Shown here piece after piece: positions 1 through 14,213 of a DNA stretch of 64,000 bases. The notes under the pieces were generated by a model, which saw only the letters and a list, made by a program, of their open reading frames with translations, ran no database searches and was not told the DNA's origin. Both the position numbers and the translations under genes were made by a program. This stretch comes from Turnera subulata (Eukaryota > Streptophyta > Magnoliopsida > Malpighiales > Passifloraceae): assembly GCA_028386065.3 (NCBI GenBank), contig JAKUCV010003046.1:164612-228611 (forward strand). Reading direction: 5' to 3'. The stretch's first letter is position 1, and every line of letters starts with the position of its first letter.

Positions 1-3000
1 TTCCATCGAAAAGCCCATTCGCCCTCTCTTCAGTGCCACCTCCATCTACTACAAGGTTCTCCCCTGTCCCCCCCCTGTCTCTCTTTTACTCTTCATACAT
101 AATACACGTACGATGATGACTCTGTAATTTGAAAAACTTCTTTGATGCGTGAGAAAACATTAAGAGACGACTTTCAAGAGAAGGAAAAATACCCTTCTTT
201 GGTTGTTCATGATTGTTTGGTTTTCGTTTCAAAGTTTGTGGCTTTGTTTATTTGCAGTCTTCCTTGCCTGATGAAGCTGTATACGAGAAAGACAAGACTC
301 GTGTTTCTGTACGCATTTCCCATCTCCTTTCTCTTCTCACTCGCTAATACAACAAGATTCCATCATCACGTGTAATTCAAAGTCACTATTTCACTGGAAA
401 TGATGATATATGCGTTGATTCTTTTTCTTTGACATAAATTTCTACAGTGGCCAAAGCAGCTTAATGCTCCTTTGGAGGTTGTGGATCCTGAGATCGCTGA
501 CATTATTGAGCACGAAAAAGCGCGCCAGTGGAAGGTATCTTTAATCTCCCTTTACACCATATTTGGTGTGTATATATATGAATTTATATATGTTCTACTG
601 ATGAGAATGGTTGCTACTCGATCGTGTACATAACATAATACATTGTTGTGTATATAATTCTGTACTTTTCCTATAGTCCTTTTAATGAGCAAATTGGGGA
701 TTTATTTTTGATGCCTGTCTGCTTAATTAGTATGCCAATTGATAACTACTTGGAATATTTTTGCTGTAAAGGGGCTTGAACTCATCCCCTCTGAGAACTT
801 CACTTCCCTCTCGGTGATGCAAGCTGTTGGGTCTGTTATGACCAACAAGTACAGTGAAGGATATCCTGGTGCAAGATACTATGGAGGAAATGAGTATGCC
901 TAAAACCTTTCACTCCCTTCCTTCCACTTGTGATCGCCACCAAGGGAATTCAGATGTCAACATAATGGATTTTTAACTTCTCAGGTATATCGACATGGCA
1001 GAGACCTTATGCCAGAAGCGTGCTTTGGAAGCATTTCGGTTGGATCCTGCAAAATGGGGAGGTAGGCACCTTTGGTTTATGTTTTTCCAAGAGATGCATA
1101 AAACATGTTGCCTTTTTGTTCTTTCCACTTATTGGCTAGTACTAATTGGTGCTAACGAGTAGCTCGATATTTTGGTGACTGAAGCAGACATATAGGTTAC
1201 TTCCTTGGAATTCTTGATGGAGAAAGAAGGTTACATAGACTCATGTTTTCTGGTGTCTTTGACAAGCTTTTCTAAATCTATTTCCTCAATTTTTGGGTGC
1301 AGTGAATGTGCAGTCTCTATCTGGGTCTCCAGCTAACTTTCAGGTCTACACTGCATTGTTGAAAGCTCATGATAGAATCATGGCACTTGATCTTCCTCAT
1401 GGTGGACATCTTTCTCATGGCTACCAGGTGTGTGCAAGTTCCATCATGTTCTACAGGACTTCCTAATAATCAACAACTTGCTGAACTTTTTTGTCCCTAA
1501 TTGTTTTCTTAGAAGAGGAGAGGGATAGTTTCCAGCAGCATAAGGCCACTCATGTCAAAAACATCATTCATTGTCCTTTTTCCTTCTGGATTCTGTTTAA
1601 CAATCAAAATACAACTAAATGAAGTAGCAAAGAGAGAATTTCACCAGTTTACTTGCCAATTTGCTTGTTATTCCTAGAACCAAACAGAGTATAGCGAGAT
1701 CAAATGTCACGCATGTGACCAATAGAGTGTCTTTGTTGGCTAAAACTCAAAAGTTCATTTTTTCTTTTCTGTTGCGTTCTGTGAATATCTTGTTAAACTT
1801 ATACTAGCATATCTGAGTATCTGTCTGCTCTGTGTGCAGTACTACTATTCATAGGACATGCATATTTTGGATGATTTTCAGCGCAACAGTATCATTGTTG
1901 CTTTTCTTATTTTACAGACAGACACCAAAAAAATATCTGCAGTTTCAATATTCTTTGAGACAATGCCATACAGATTGAATGAGAGTACCGGCTACATTGA
2001 CTATGACCAGGTAATTTAGTTCCTTTTTTTACGATTTTGCAATCTCAACGTGATCTGAAATGTGTTTCATTGTCCTTTCACATGCTTCATTACCTCATCA
2101 TAGGCGATATCAGCTTTGGCTAGCTCTGTAGCCTCATCATGTATGAAAGTCGTGGAAACACTCTTATTAACCTCTTATTCTCCAGTTTTCCCATGTGCAA
2201 AATCTGTTTTATGTTGCAACTGTTCAAAGTAGCTAGCAGTGTCTTTGTGCATTCAGTAGACACTCTAATGAAATACTACATGCATTGCTGAGAATATGTG
2301 TATTTGAATATCTATCAATTTTTGGGTGGAAGGAATGTATGACTGAAGGTAATAATTGCAGCTGGAGAAAAGTGCTAGCCTCTTCAGACCAAAGTTGATA
2401 GTCGCTGGTGCTAGTGCCTATGCTCGTCTATATGATTATGCTCGCATTCGCAAGGTAACTAACTAAATTCAAAAATAATTGCCAATCAAGGAAGTAATAA
2501 GTAAGAATTTTCCAGTCTTTTCATCTCCTTTGATTGTTTATTAACAGGTCTGCGACAAACAGAAAGCTATTTTGTTGGCCGATATGGCACACATTAGTGG
2601 GTTGGTAGCAGCTGGTGTCGTCCCATCACCTTTTGAATATGCAGATGTTGTGACCACCACAACTCACAAATCACTACGTGGGCCACGTGGAGCCATGATT
2701 TTCTTCAGGAAAGGGGTAAAAGAGGTCAACAAACAAGGCAAAGAGGTATGATGCAGCACAGCACAAAGTCTAGATCACAACAGTCTGTGAAAGATATATG
2801 TCAATGCCTCTTCCTTCCAGCTTCCTTCTAGACCATTTTCTTCTTCTTTCTTTTCACTTATTTTCCGAGTTCTTCCTGAAGGTGCTGTATGACTACGAGG
2901 ACAAGATCAATCAAGCTGTCTTTCCTGGACTTCAAGGTGGCCCACACAATCACACTATCACTGGCTTGGCAGTTGCATTGAAGCAGGTCAGTGTGCTTGT

Positions 3001-4638
3001 AGTTTGGCATTGTTGCAAAACATTGATGAGAATGCTGGTTGTATTTACAATCTATGAATAGGGATTTATATTACTAATATTAGTGAGGATGTCAATATGC
3101 ACAATGTAAGTTAGATCCTGAGATACCTCCTCAAAGTCCCCACAGATTGGTGTACTTTAGAAGCTTTAAACTAATCAAGAGGTGAAGCACCTTTTCTGCC
3201 AGTGATCGATATCCCATTTGGTTCAGCTCATGGTGGGGATCTTTAACGGTCACCTTCTGATGGAGGGCCACACTTAGGAGATAAATTATAGTTGAAGCTA
3301 TTGGTTTACTGTCTGAGGTGCACAATTATAAGGCACTGCAAATGGCGAAGGATGACTAACTTCTACAATCTGATGATTTTCACATAATTTTAAAATGGAA
3401 AAGTACTGCAGATTGTCTTTCCAGATTATTTATTTTCCTTTCCCCATTCCCTTGTTTCTCTTGATTAAAAAATAAACAATTAGCACCGCTTCCACTTTAT
3501 TAATATTTTACTTTATTTAAAAATCCATAGTCATGTATTCTTGCTTTAATTTCAGGCTACAACTCCAGAATACAGAGCTTATCAAGAGCAAGTTCTCAGC
3601 AATTGCTCAAGATTTGCTGAGGTAACACATTAGGTGATCTAGCAATGTTTTTTATGGAACAAAATAGAAAAACACAATTTCTTTTATTACCAAACAAAAG
3701 ACTTCAAATGATATTTATTTGTTCAATCCTATATATAAATTCGCTTTCCTACCAGTTTATTAGTAGCTTGAAATTTTTGTAATGTTTCAGACACTAGCTA
3801 AGAACGGATACGAACTTGTTTCTGGTGGAACAGAGAACCATTTGGTATTGGTGAATTTGAAGAACAAGGTAGGAACAGTCTCTCATACGTTTGACCTCTT
3901 GAATATGTTTCTTTTGCTCAGGTCCTGAGGACATAAGCACACCTGCTCTACTAAAGTACAGCATATCATTCCTTCTAATTATGAAGGCAAAAGAAAAATT
4001 TTCTTTTCATTTTTGCTTTTTTTTGGGTACAGGGTATTGATGGGTCCAGAGTTGAAAAGGTTCTAGAAGCTGTTCACATTGCTGCAAACAAAAACACTGT
4101 CCCTGGAGATGTGTCTGCCATGGTTCCTGGTGGAATCAGAATGGGTAAATGCTTTTCATTGATTGCATAGTAGCTATTGGCTTCATGTTGTAGTGAGTTT
4201 CTTATGGAAATGATTGCATTCAGGAACCCCGGCTCTTACTTCTAGGGGATTTGTTGAGGAGGACTTTGAGAAGGTAGCAGAATATTTTGATGCTGCTGTG
4301 AAGTTGGCAGTAAAGATCAAGGCTGAAACCACAGGTTTGTTAAAAAATCCTCAGCTCTCATTCTCTCCTGCTGTTACTCATTCTCATACCTAGCCAAAGA
4401 ACTTGATGTTAAGGTGCACTTCATTATGGTTGTCATGGTTTCCAGTTTTTGACTCTTATATCCGGTATTGCTTTTCTTGGTACTTGCATCAGGGACCAAG
4501 TTGAAGGACTTCTTGGTGACATTGCAGTCACCTCATTTTCAATCTGAGATAAAAAGCCTCCGCCATGATGTTGAAGAGTATGCCAAGCAATTCCCAACCA
4601 TTGGATTTGAGAAAGAAACCATGAAGTACAAGAACTGA
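1..4638 (+). CDS. SHM1: Serine hydroxymethyltransferase, mitochondrial (5' partial)
   Basis: PLP enzyme that interconverts serine and glycine with tetrahydrofolate; the mitochondrial form works with glycine decarboxylase in photorespiration. Exons read: 1-55, 258-308, 448-534, 772-893, 985-1061, 1303-1427, 1918-2010, 2362-2454, 2548-2745, 2882-2986, 3556-3621, 3791-3868, 4033-4144, 4224-4334 and 4493-4638. All junctions are GT-AG and the phases join without a break, giving about 505 codons. The exon at 2548-2745 carries the TTTTHKS motif, whose lysine binds PLP. The protein ends KYKN. Plant mitochondrial SHMTs are about 517 residues, so only the start of the targeting peptide lies outside the window. 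The reading [11 protein letters not shown] at positions 2-34 fits the end of a mitochondrial presequence, which favours the mitochondrial over the cytosolic paralogue. An AATAAA lies at 5146-5151. Identification is firm; the SHM1 rather than SHM2 label is inferred. Confidence 0.95.
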
Positions 4639-6345
4639 GAAAAGGGATTGAGCTAAATGAGGTAGATGATGATTTTAGTATTAGCATTCCATTCCTATCC
4701 TTTCGATTACAGTAGGACAGTAAAAATTGCTAGGCCATCAGCCAATTCTTCTACATGGTCACAATATTTCACGAGTACGTTTTTTCCTTACAAACTGTTT
4801 TGCTTGAAACATCTCGGGCATTAAGGTGAAATAAACCAATGTGAATTATGAATCATGCGTCCAGAACAGACTGTGCAGTTGATCAGTTATATCTAGGAAA
4901 GGTTGGATAATATTAGATTTTGTGAAGTTGAGTAACATAGTGCTGAATCTTCTTTTGTGGAGCAGGAAAATAGCAGACTAAAAATGGAGATTTTTCTACT
5001 GGATGGTGTTGTGCAGCTGGTGATGTTAACTCATTGTCCTTACATCAAAGATGCAAATTTAGTACTTTCAATGCGCATATATCCAGCAAAGCCTTGATTT
5101 GTATCTTGATGAAATGTATATGTATACATATAACTGAGCCTAAGCAATAAACTTTGAATCTGAAAGTGGTCACCCTTTGTTTTCCCACTGCCTGACTAGC
5201 AACTAGTGCATTCTCGATCGATATTAAGAGAAACTGGGAGAGTACTAGTATCTCTTTCCCAAAAAATTAGAAGCACAAGAATTTTATTGAAGGAGAGTCT
5301 GCAGAAGTTAATAGTCATATATTTCCAAGAGTGCCAATAGCACAATGCAGGGCACCCGCATAGGGGCATTTCCCTATTTAGCTGGCAAAATCTTCACGCT
5401 TTCAGCTCAGATGGCTTTTATTTCTTCCTTTTCTTTTTGAACAATGAGAAACATATTTTTTCTTTACTGCCTTAACAATTCAATCAGCTACGCTGTCAAC
5501 TGTTTTTTGGAATATACTTGACAGAAACATTAACCAAAGGCGACAATCTATGCCAAATGTCTTCAACTATAGTCTTAGCGCTAATCTAGCCGAGTCTTCC
5601 CTTCAATTTGTGTTTGGAGTCGGTCTTAATCTCCACCTAGGTGAAGTATCTTGCCTGAATAAGTATGGTCTCACAAACTGCTTCTGCCTCAGCTGGTGGA
5701 GTTTTTCTCTTTTGATATGAAGTATGCCATCAATCAAGTTGCTTGGTGATTCATGCAAGTAATGACAACTTAATGACATGATTTCTACAAACCCAACTTA
5801 ATTCAACAGTAATCTTCACTATGTCAGAACCTGGTTTGCTCCATGGAAGATGCATAGAGGAGTTATCTGAATCTATTATCAAGATTATTGTTAAAGAAAA
5901 TAATACCATTATTCTCAGTGCCGCTACAATTTACTATTATTTATGTACTATATGTTTTATACTATAGTAAGTTCTTCTTGCTATCTTAGTATACACACAC
6001 TCGAAGTGAGGCTTCTTACATTTACTTAACGGAGTCTAATATGAACCCTGCAACAATAAAACTGAATTTCGGATTTTAAACCAGGTTTTTCCTGTCGAGG
6101 TAAGAACTTCTCATATTGGGGCCCAACTCAAAGAACAGATACTTGTCTGCTCCCGTTGCAACTTATGTGATGAAAACTTTGAACTTCCTATCCAAGACAT
6201 CTCCATACAGGGACAAACAGAACCCCCAAGAAAGCCCCAACAAAAAAATAAAAGCATGAAATTAACCCGAGGAAATGAAATAGCAGCACCACTCCACATA
6301 CCAAAAAGACACGTACTAGGACTTCTCCTTATAATCAACATTCTA
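4639..6345. other. SHMT 3' UTR and intergenic spacer
   Basis: The first roughly 520 bases are probably SHMT 3' UTR, ending after the AATAAA at 5146-5151. The rest is AT-rich spacer and the promoter/5' UTR of the oligopeptidase gene. An in-frame upstream ATG at 6256 would add 30 residues to that protein, but the added sequence does not resemble the family and is treated as leader. No RNA gene or mobile element was recognised. Confidence 0.6.
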
Positions 6346-9300
6346 ATGGCGTCACGCATCTCTCTCTCCCGCTCAATCCACCCAATCCTAAAACGCACTC
6401 CTTATCCCCGTTTTACCCCCAAGGGCTTGCCCAAATCACACCCTTGCCCTCTTTGGTCCTCTTCTTTCTCCTTCTGTCTCCAAACTCTTCACAAGACCAC
6501 CCCCACCACCCCACTCACTCGCTCTCTCTCTCCTTGCTATTCTTCGCTCTCTGCTCCCTCCATGGCTGCTGCTAGTGCTGCTGATTCCAACCCTCTGTTG
6601 CAGGATTTTGACTTCCCTCCCTTTGATGTTGTCGAGGCCAAACATGTCAGGCCCGGGATTCGCGCCTTGCTAAAGAATCTCGTACGTTATAAAAGTCTTG
6701 ATCTTTTCTATGTTTTGGTTTCTGGGTTTGTTTTATCTTGCTCGTTTATGCCGGGGTTTTTGTGGTGGGGCATAAGGGTTCGTTGTGATCATTTGTTGTG
6801 CATTGGTTTGTGGGTAGGAGGATGATCTGGAGCAATTGGAGAGAACGGTGGAGCCATCGTGGCCAAAATTGGTGGAACCACTGGAGAAGATTGTAGATCA
6901 GTTGGCTGTGGTTTGGGGGATGATCAACCATCTCAAGGCTGTAAAGGATACTCCTGAGCTCCGTGCTGCTATTGAAGAAGTTCAGGTGACGGAATCCTTC
7001 TCAATCAATTGTTTTGGATAATCTGTTTTGAAGTTAGGCTTCCAGACTTGATTGTTTTGTGCTTACAGTCTTCAAATTTTGTCTGCAGCCAGAGAAGGTG
7101 AAATTTCAGCTTAGGTTGGGACAGAGTAAACCGATTTACAATGCATTTAAGGCCATTCAAGAATCTCCTGAATGGCAGTCGCTGAGCGATGCTCGCAAAC
7201 GTATAGTGGAATGTAAGTGTGATAGACTGATTTTTTCCTAAACTACTTACTTTGAGATTGATTTAGGCCACTATTTACCTAAAAAATTGATAAAAATTTG
7301 AAATCATGTCCTTGCATCAATTTGCATAATTTCGGTTAGCATTCATTGTTGCACTGAGTTAACCTTCATTATAATTCTTGCATTTGTATCTGCACAGCAC
7401 AAATAAAGGAAGCGATCCTTAATGGTGTTGCTCTTGAAGATGATAAAAGAGAGCAGTTCAACAAGATTGAGCAGGTAAATTTACAAAAAATATGATTTAT
7501 TAAAGTTTCAGCCTTTCATGGTTTTCAAGGAGTGATACAGATGGGTACAGGGTTAGAAGTTTTCTCCTTTTGAAAGGCCAGTCATTGGGAATTTTGCTTG
7601 CTGCTGCTTCAGGGTTTTTGTATTAGATTTACTCTGTTTGATTTGGGTTTATTTTCAGGAATTGGAAAGACTATCACAAAAATTTGGGGAGAATGTACTA
7701 GATGCCACAAAGAAGTTTGAAAAACTCGTAACTGATAAGAAAGAAATTGAAGGATTGCCTGCTACAGCACTTGGACTGGCAGCACAAACAGCAGTGTCCA
7801 AGGTATTACTTGCCAATTATATTAGACTAGTATGTTTGTTTTTTGGGTAGATTGTCCATTTCTGTTTATATGTATGTGGTATGGCTAGTTTTTTATTTTA
7901 CTTGTGGGATATCAGGGGCATAAAGATGCAACTGCTGAGAATGGACCATGGATAATTACTTTGGATGCTCCCAGCTTTATGTCTGTCATGCAACATGCTC
8001 GAAATCGTGGTTTACGTGAAGAAGTCTACCGTGCTTATGTAACTCGTGCTTCAAGTGGCGATCTAGATAATACACCAATTATTGATGAAATATTGAAGCT
8101 GAGACTGGAAAAGGCCAAGCTCTTGAATTACAACAACTATGCTGAGGTACTATTTAATTTTGTGCTAAGCGGTGGCTTTCATTTCATTACTGAAGTTCTT
8201 ATAACAGGTAAGCATGGCAACCAAAATGGCTACTGTGGAAAAAGCAGAAGAGCTCCTAGAAAAGCTGCGCACGGCTTCATGGGATGCTGCAGTTCAAGGT
8301 AACATGCTAAATGTGATCTGTTGATGATTTGAGGCATAATTATGTTTTTAAATTTTGAACAGTTGATGAAACTTTTCCATTGTAGGATTACACATTTTCC
8401 AAATGGGTGAATGCCAATTGTACATATTTATTTAACATTGAAGCTTTCAGGAATAGGTTAATAGGCATTGTAGACGTATTTCTGACTATTATTTGCTGAG
8501 AATTGTGACCAATCAAGGTTGGTATGTACGGCACTGCTTTCTCATGCTATTACCTGATTACCTTTTACTTAATTGAATTATACATTTATTCTACGTCTTA
8601 GAAGATGCTTTTCTTTCTGAAGTATTCCTTGCCTTATACATCCCAAATTTTTTCCCTTCTCTAATTCATCATTTGCATCTATGTATAGTTGAAAGAGATT
8701 CTTATATGTGAACCATTTTCTTTGGTCTTTGTAGATATGGAGGATCTTAAAATATTCTCCAAAAATCAAGGCGCAGTGGAAGCAAATGATTTGACACATT
8801 GGGATTTAAGCTTTTGGGCTGAGAGGCTTCGTGAGTCAAAATATGATATTAATGAGGTTGGTATTTGCTCTCTCTCAACTTATGAGTATCAACTGTTGCC
8901 TTGCTGATATTGTTTGTTTTCCCAAGTGCATATTATTAGTTGAGTTTTGTCTACTTTAGTATGTGTAGAAAGAGTTTAAGTTTTGCCCGATTTTAAGTCC
9001 ATTACAATTTGACTCTCTGGTCTGGTCTTCCTGAATAAACTGATATGGATCAAAGAAGGTACTGGATGCACAAGTTTAATAGAGTGGATCTTATTCAGTT
9101 TATATTTCACATGTCGCAGAGGCAGTTCAGCTCCTTTTCTTATCATTGTTATTTTGATATTATATTCTGAATCAAGCTTCAGTTCAAATCCAGTTGGACT
9201 CTTTGTCTTTAGACTATACCTTTCTTAAGTATTGAGCTTGTAGCGAAGTGGCAGCTTTAATGCCTGTGGACATAAAGGTCTTGAGTCAGGTTCTGTGTTG

Positions 9301-12300
9301 AACATTTGTCATTATTAAAGGATTAATAATAAGATAAAATTCTCAATTCTCAAAGTAAGAACCTGTGCTTCTGCTTCATTTTTTAATATGGTTGTGCACT
9401 AAGCAAGAGCAATGCACCTGTCCAGCACATGATTGAGTGTGTGATCACTGACACTGGTGCTTGTTTGTGCATTTGCATTCACGTGTGCTTTAGTAAGATG
9501 GATATGCGCCCATTTCTGTATGCTTAAGTGCCCATCTAGCATTACAGATAACTATGTTGCATCATTTCCATGTTTCTTTTCAACCAGTTTCATTTAATTG
9601 TTTCTGATATTTGTGGAACCTTTGTTATTTTCTGCAAAAGCTTACATCTTCTACTTTCATATATTCAGGAAGAACTTCGGCCATTTTTCTCTTTGCCAAA
9701 GGTTATGGATGGCCTTTTCAATCTGGCAAAGACCCTTTTTGGAATTGATATTGAACCGGCAGACGGTTTAGCTCCTGTAAAGCTTCATATTTTACCTTAT
9801 TCTTTGTTTTCTATAGCTTTTGACCCTGGATCATTGTTCTTACTCCTTATTCTATGCTCTCTTTGTTCAATAGGTTTGGAACAGTGATGTAAGATTCTAC
9901 CGTGTCAAAGACTCCTCAGGTAGCCCTATCGCTTACTTCTATTTTGATCCATATTCCCGTCCGTCTGAGAAAAGGGGAGGAGCATGGATGGATGAAGTAG
10001 TTTCTAGGAGTCGTGTTTTGTCACGAAATGGTACTGCTCCCAGATTGCCTGTTGCCCACATGGTATGCAATCAGACACCGCCGGTTGGGGAAAAACCTAG
10101 CCTTATGACATTTCGGGAGGTAACTTGAAGACACATCTGCTTTAGCGTAATGGTTGTGATATGTTGCACAATGTTCAGTTTGATGTTTCACTAAAGTTTC
10201 GATGCAACAACCCTGCTTAGTATAGGTGCAACAGGATAACCATGCATACATGACTAGGCCATTAGCTGATTAAAGGATCCAAATGTTTCTTGCCAAAGTA
10301 TGTCTGATTTTCTTGGATATAATCATTTTAAAATGTTAATTTCTCAATCTCCCCTTGTTGCCCAAGTAAGAACCTGCTACTCTTTTAACAGCAGTAGTCT
10401 AGTGTAAAATTTTAACATTGTGGTTGCATATCCTTTTGGAAGAAGACCACTCTGGAGTGCACATATCCTTGCGGGGAAATCTTATATATGTAACTCTCTT
10501 TAGTTTCTGTATGTTACATACTTGCAATTATAACAGTCATGGAACTTTTTGCAGGTTGAGACCGTCTTCCATGAATTTGGTCATGCCCTTCAGCATATGC
10601 TAACCAAGCAGGATGAGGGTCTTGTTGCTGGCATTCGGGGGATTGAGTGGGATGCTGTTGAATTACCATCCCAATTCATGGAAAATTGGTGCTATCATAG
10701 GTAATCTGACCTTAGCTGTGAGCATCATAGATCTTTGGAATCAAACTACTTTCGTTCATCAATAAACTGTTTTCTTTACATAAAAAGAAAAAAAGAACAC
10801 TTAAGCTGCTCTTAGAAAGGGAAAGATAAGCGCATGTTTGCAGTGTCTGCATCTTCTGGCATTTTTAATTAGCATAAGCTGTTTATCCTTCTTTTCCAAG
10901 TAATAACTTTCACTTGACCAGTTTTGGGGATACATAAAACTTCTTAGTCTAAACACTAGCCATAGTTTTTCTGCCCCTGGGGGTAAACCTGTTGAATAAT
11001 CTCCCCCGGGTCAAAATCATAGAGTTGGTCAGCCATCAGCATCATGATGTCCAGATCGTGGAGTTCGAGTATTTGGTTGTTGTAGCTTTCTCTTCATATA
11101 TCGAAAAGTATTCATAGTTGTTTTGCCACAAATTAACAAGCTTCCTTTTCCATGGATTCTTTCTCCTATCACTTTGTTGGGGAATCTACAACTCTTTAAT
11201 TGCTTGCTCTACCAACTAGCAACAGTCATTTGCCACTATGTTTTAACAAGTCAAATAATGTTCCTCAGGAAGTCAGTAAAAGCAGGCTAGCTTTGTGCAA
11301 AAGATTGGATATTGCCTGGTTATGTTATAGGACAGTTTTTTCTTTCTGTTTTTCTTTTTTTGGTTTCACAAATATAGCAAGATATTTGTATTACAGTCAT
11401 AAGTGGTCTAACATAACTTACATGCGTATAGACTGCTCATATATTGTCTTTATGAAATTTGTGGAAAATTCTTTGCTGGACACTGTCATTTGCAAATTTA
11501 AGCAATTTGCTTATATTTAAATGCTTACTGCAGAGAAACGTTGATGGGCATTGCAAAACACTATGAAACTGGAGAGAGCCTCCCTGAAGAAGTATATTTG
11601 AAGCTTCTTGCTGCAAGGACTTATCGTGCAGGTTCCCTTAGTCTTCGACAGGTTGGTAGAACCTTCTTTCTTTCAATCATTACACGCTGAGACATTGGCC
11701 TTTATTTATTTATTATCTTCTTATGCTCCAAATGTATTCTGCTATTGTAAATATGCACTTGATTGCATGTTTTCTATGTTGCGGTGGGAAATAGTAGTTT
11801 TAGGAGAAATAGTGTGGTCCAAAAACCCAAATCCATTGCAAGACATGCAATTCCTTACACATTTCATTGTAACATTTCAGCTGAGGTTTGCAAGTTTAGA
11901 TTTGGAGTTGCACACAAAGTATGTACCTGGTGGATCAGATTCGATCTATGATGTGGATCAAAGGGTCTCCAAGAGGACACAAGTGATCCCTCCATTGCCA
12001 GAAGATAGATTCCTTTGCAGTTTCAGCCATATATTTGCAGGTTTTATTTATTGCCCCCATACTCGTTGGCATTTCTCTGTTAAATTGCTTTACTAGTTCC
12101 AACCTGCCCTTTTGGTACTCTATTTATATATTTTTTTTCTTGACTAATAGGTGGATATGCAGCTGGTTACTACAGCTACAAGGTATAAATATCCTTTGAT
12201 TACAGACAATGGTATCTTTTTGTGAATGAAAGAAAACTTGCTCTGGTCTGTGATTGATGGACGAAATATCTGAATGCCCTGGAAATGCACTCTCACCTTA

Positions 12301-13431
12301 TCACTTGAATGGGCTCATGCTGTCATGAGTTCCCCGCCTCAGTTTTGAGCTTGCTCATGATTCTTCCTCAAGCATTTGGACATTTTGTAGGATTAGAGAA
12401 GAGAATTCAGATGTAATTTGATTTTGTCTTCTTTGCCTCCTGTTTAGTTTTCTTTCATCTGACCTCTGAAAGTCTGTTTACCGCAGTGGGCTGAAGTGCT
12501 ATCAGCAGATGCATTCTCAGCTTTTGAAGATGCTGGATTGAATGATAGCAAGGTATGTTGTTCAAATTGCTGAATGTCTGATCTTCTCAAAATTATCATG
12601 GACTTACATTTCCAGTTCTTATCATTCATTTGTGTTGATCTGACACACCTCTCACATCCTTGCACAACAGAGCAGGTAGCTAATTGTTCTTTTGCACTTT
12701 TCTATGCTGCATCATGGTACCACTTGATAGTTGTACTTGGTATAATGCTTGCACCTTGAATTCACAGTAGTATCACTCATAACATACTATTGGATTACTG
12801 AAGCCTCTCACCAAGTTATGGTGTATGGACATATGAGCTGAAAGAGAACAGATACAGATTGTTTCTACAGGCTATGCAACGAAAGTTTGTCCAGTACTGT
12901 CTTGATAATTACTGTTCTGTTGCAGACATTTGTTTGGTTTGGTATTCCGCCACACTGCAGTTTCTCACACTTGTATATTATCAAACTAGTTCGGCCATTT
13001 AGTTGTTTATTGTCTGCCATTGTATTTAATTTGCATACCAGATGAGTATTAATGAATATTTCTGCTATTCTAACAGGCTGTGAAAGAAACAGGAAAGAAG
13101 TTCCGGGAGACAATTCTTGCTCTTGGAGGTGGAAAGGCACCTCTAGAGGTGTGTCTCTAAAAACTGTCTCTCTGCGTAATTGAGCCATATTACATAATCT
13201 CTTCCTAATTTGTACATTGGTTGTAGTTTTGCAATCTACTTCCTCTTCGAAAATAAAGAACAATGATTCGGTTATTGTACTTTTTCATAACTTGGCCTTG
13301 TGTAGCCTTGTCTTGACAAACTGCGAGTCTTGTTGCTATGGCAGGTCTTTGTGGAATTCCGAGGTCGTGAGCCTTCACCAGAGGCACTGCTCCGACACAA
13401 TGGCTTGTTATCAGCTGCAGCCTCTGCATGA
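6346..13431 (+). CDS. TOP1: Organellar oligopeptidase / thimet-type metalloprotease (M3)
   Basis: Zinc endopeptidase that degrades short peptides, including cleaved targeting peptides, in mitochondria and chloroplasts. Exons: 6346-6681, 6818-6985, 7089-7212, 7398-7474, 7659-7802, 7916-8146, 8208-8298, 8735-8856, 9669-9776, 9874-10119, 10555-10700, 11534-11651, 11881-12040, 12151-12182, 12487-12552, 13077-13148 and 13345-13431; about 775 residues. The catalytic HEFGH is at residues 555-559, with the third ligand probably Glu585 in the [10 protein letters not shown] stretch. The first 72 residues are rich in Ser, Arg and Pro and lack acidic residues, as expected of an organellar transit peptide. 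A second in-frame ATG at 6562 ([11 protein letters not shown]) would give a protein of about 703 residues, the size of the cytosolic paralogue. All junctions are GT-AG and in phase. Start choice between 6346 and 6256 is inferred; the family is certain. Confidence 0.95.
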
Positions 13432-14001
13432 GAATTTGTTCTTTGGGGCTTGGAAAGGATATGCTAGCTTATCTTGTAGAGTTTGGCATCCAACCCAGAA
13501 ACTGATTATGGACTAATTTTGTCAATCCAGGGGTCCTTGTAATACTGCAGTATGTTTGGGCAATTAGTGTCCTGGCCCTTTTGTTTCCCAAGGGGGGAAA
13601 AAGGAGAAAACAGTTTTCAATTTTAGGGGTTTGTTTTAACTGTATGACGATGGTACAGAGCAACAGTTATAGAATCATAAGGTCACATTGGAACAATGGT
13701 TCTTACTCTATCTCCAATCCATTGATAATCTTGTTTTTCTCCCCTTTTGCTTGGTTGAGGGAAAAAGCTTATTACAGCAGAAGTAACCTGGAAAGTTGGT
13801 AGGTACTGGGTTATATTAGTTTTGTTTTGCTAGGGAATATGTTGCGTATTTTAACTAATGGAAATTGCAACAAAAGTGGCCATTGCCATTGCAAATAAGG
13901 CTATAACAGAATAGAAACGGAATCACTGTCATGTTGTTGTTTGGTTATTATAATCTAAGACATAATTATTATAGAATGTTTATGATATAATATTTTGGAT
14001 A

Positions 14002-14213
14002 TGTTTGGTTATACTTTGAATGAGAATGGGAATAGAAATGAGAATTTTAATCCATTTTATTTCACCATAAATAATTAGTTATATCTTAGATATAGTCAAC
14101 TAAATAACAAAATGAGAATGACTTGAATTTTAATTCTAGGTGGTATCAATCATAGTTATAATGGATTAAGATTTCCGTTGGAATTCCCATCCTCATCCCA
14201 AGTGGTACCAAAC
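14002..14213. repeat. MITE-like element with degenerate terminal inverted repeats
   Basis: The left end reads TGTTTGGTTATACTTTGAAT and is followed by GAGAATGGGAAT. The right end reads ATTCCCATCCTCATCC and then GGTACCAAACGA, an imperfect inverted copy of the left. The interior is AT-rich with no coding capacity. Size (about 0.2 kb) and terminal TTTGGT/ACCAAA motifs resemble hAT-type miniature elements. No clear target duplication was found, so the exact ends are uncertain. Confidence 0.4.

Noticed and set aside
6256..6345. Upstream in-frame start for the oligopeptidase
   Set aside because: The added 30 residues (MKLTRGNEIAAPLHIPKRHV onward) do not resemble a targeting peptide, and a typical transit peptide begins at 6346.
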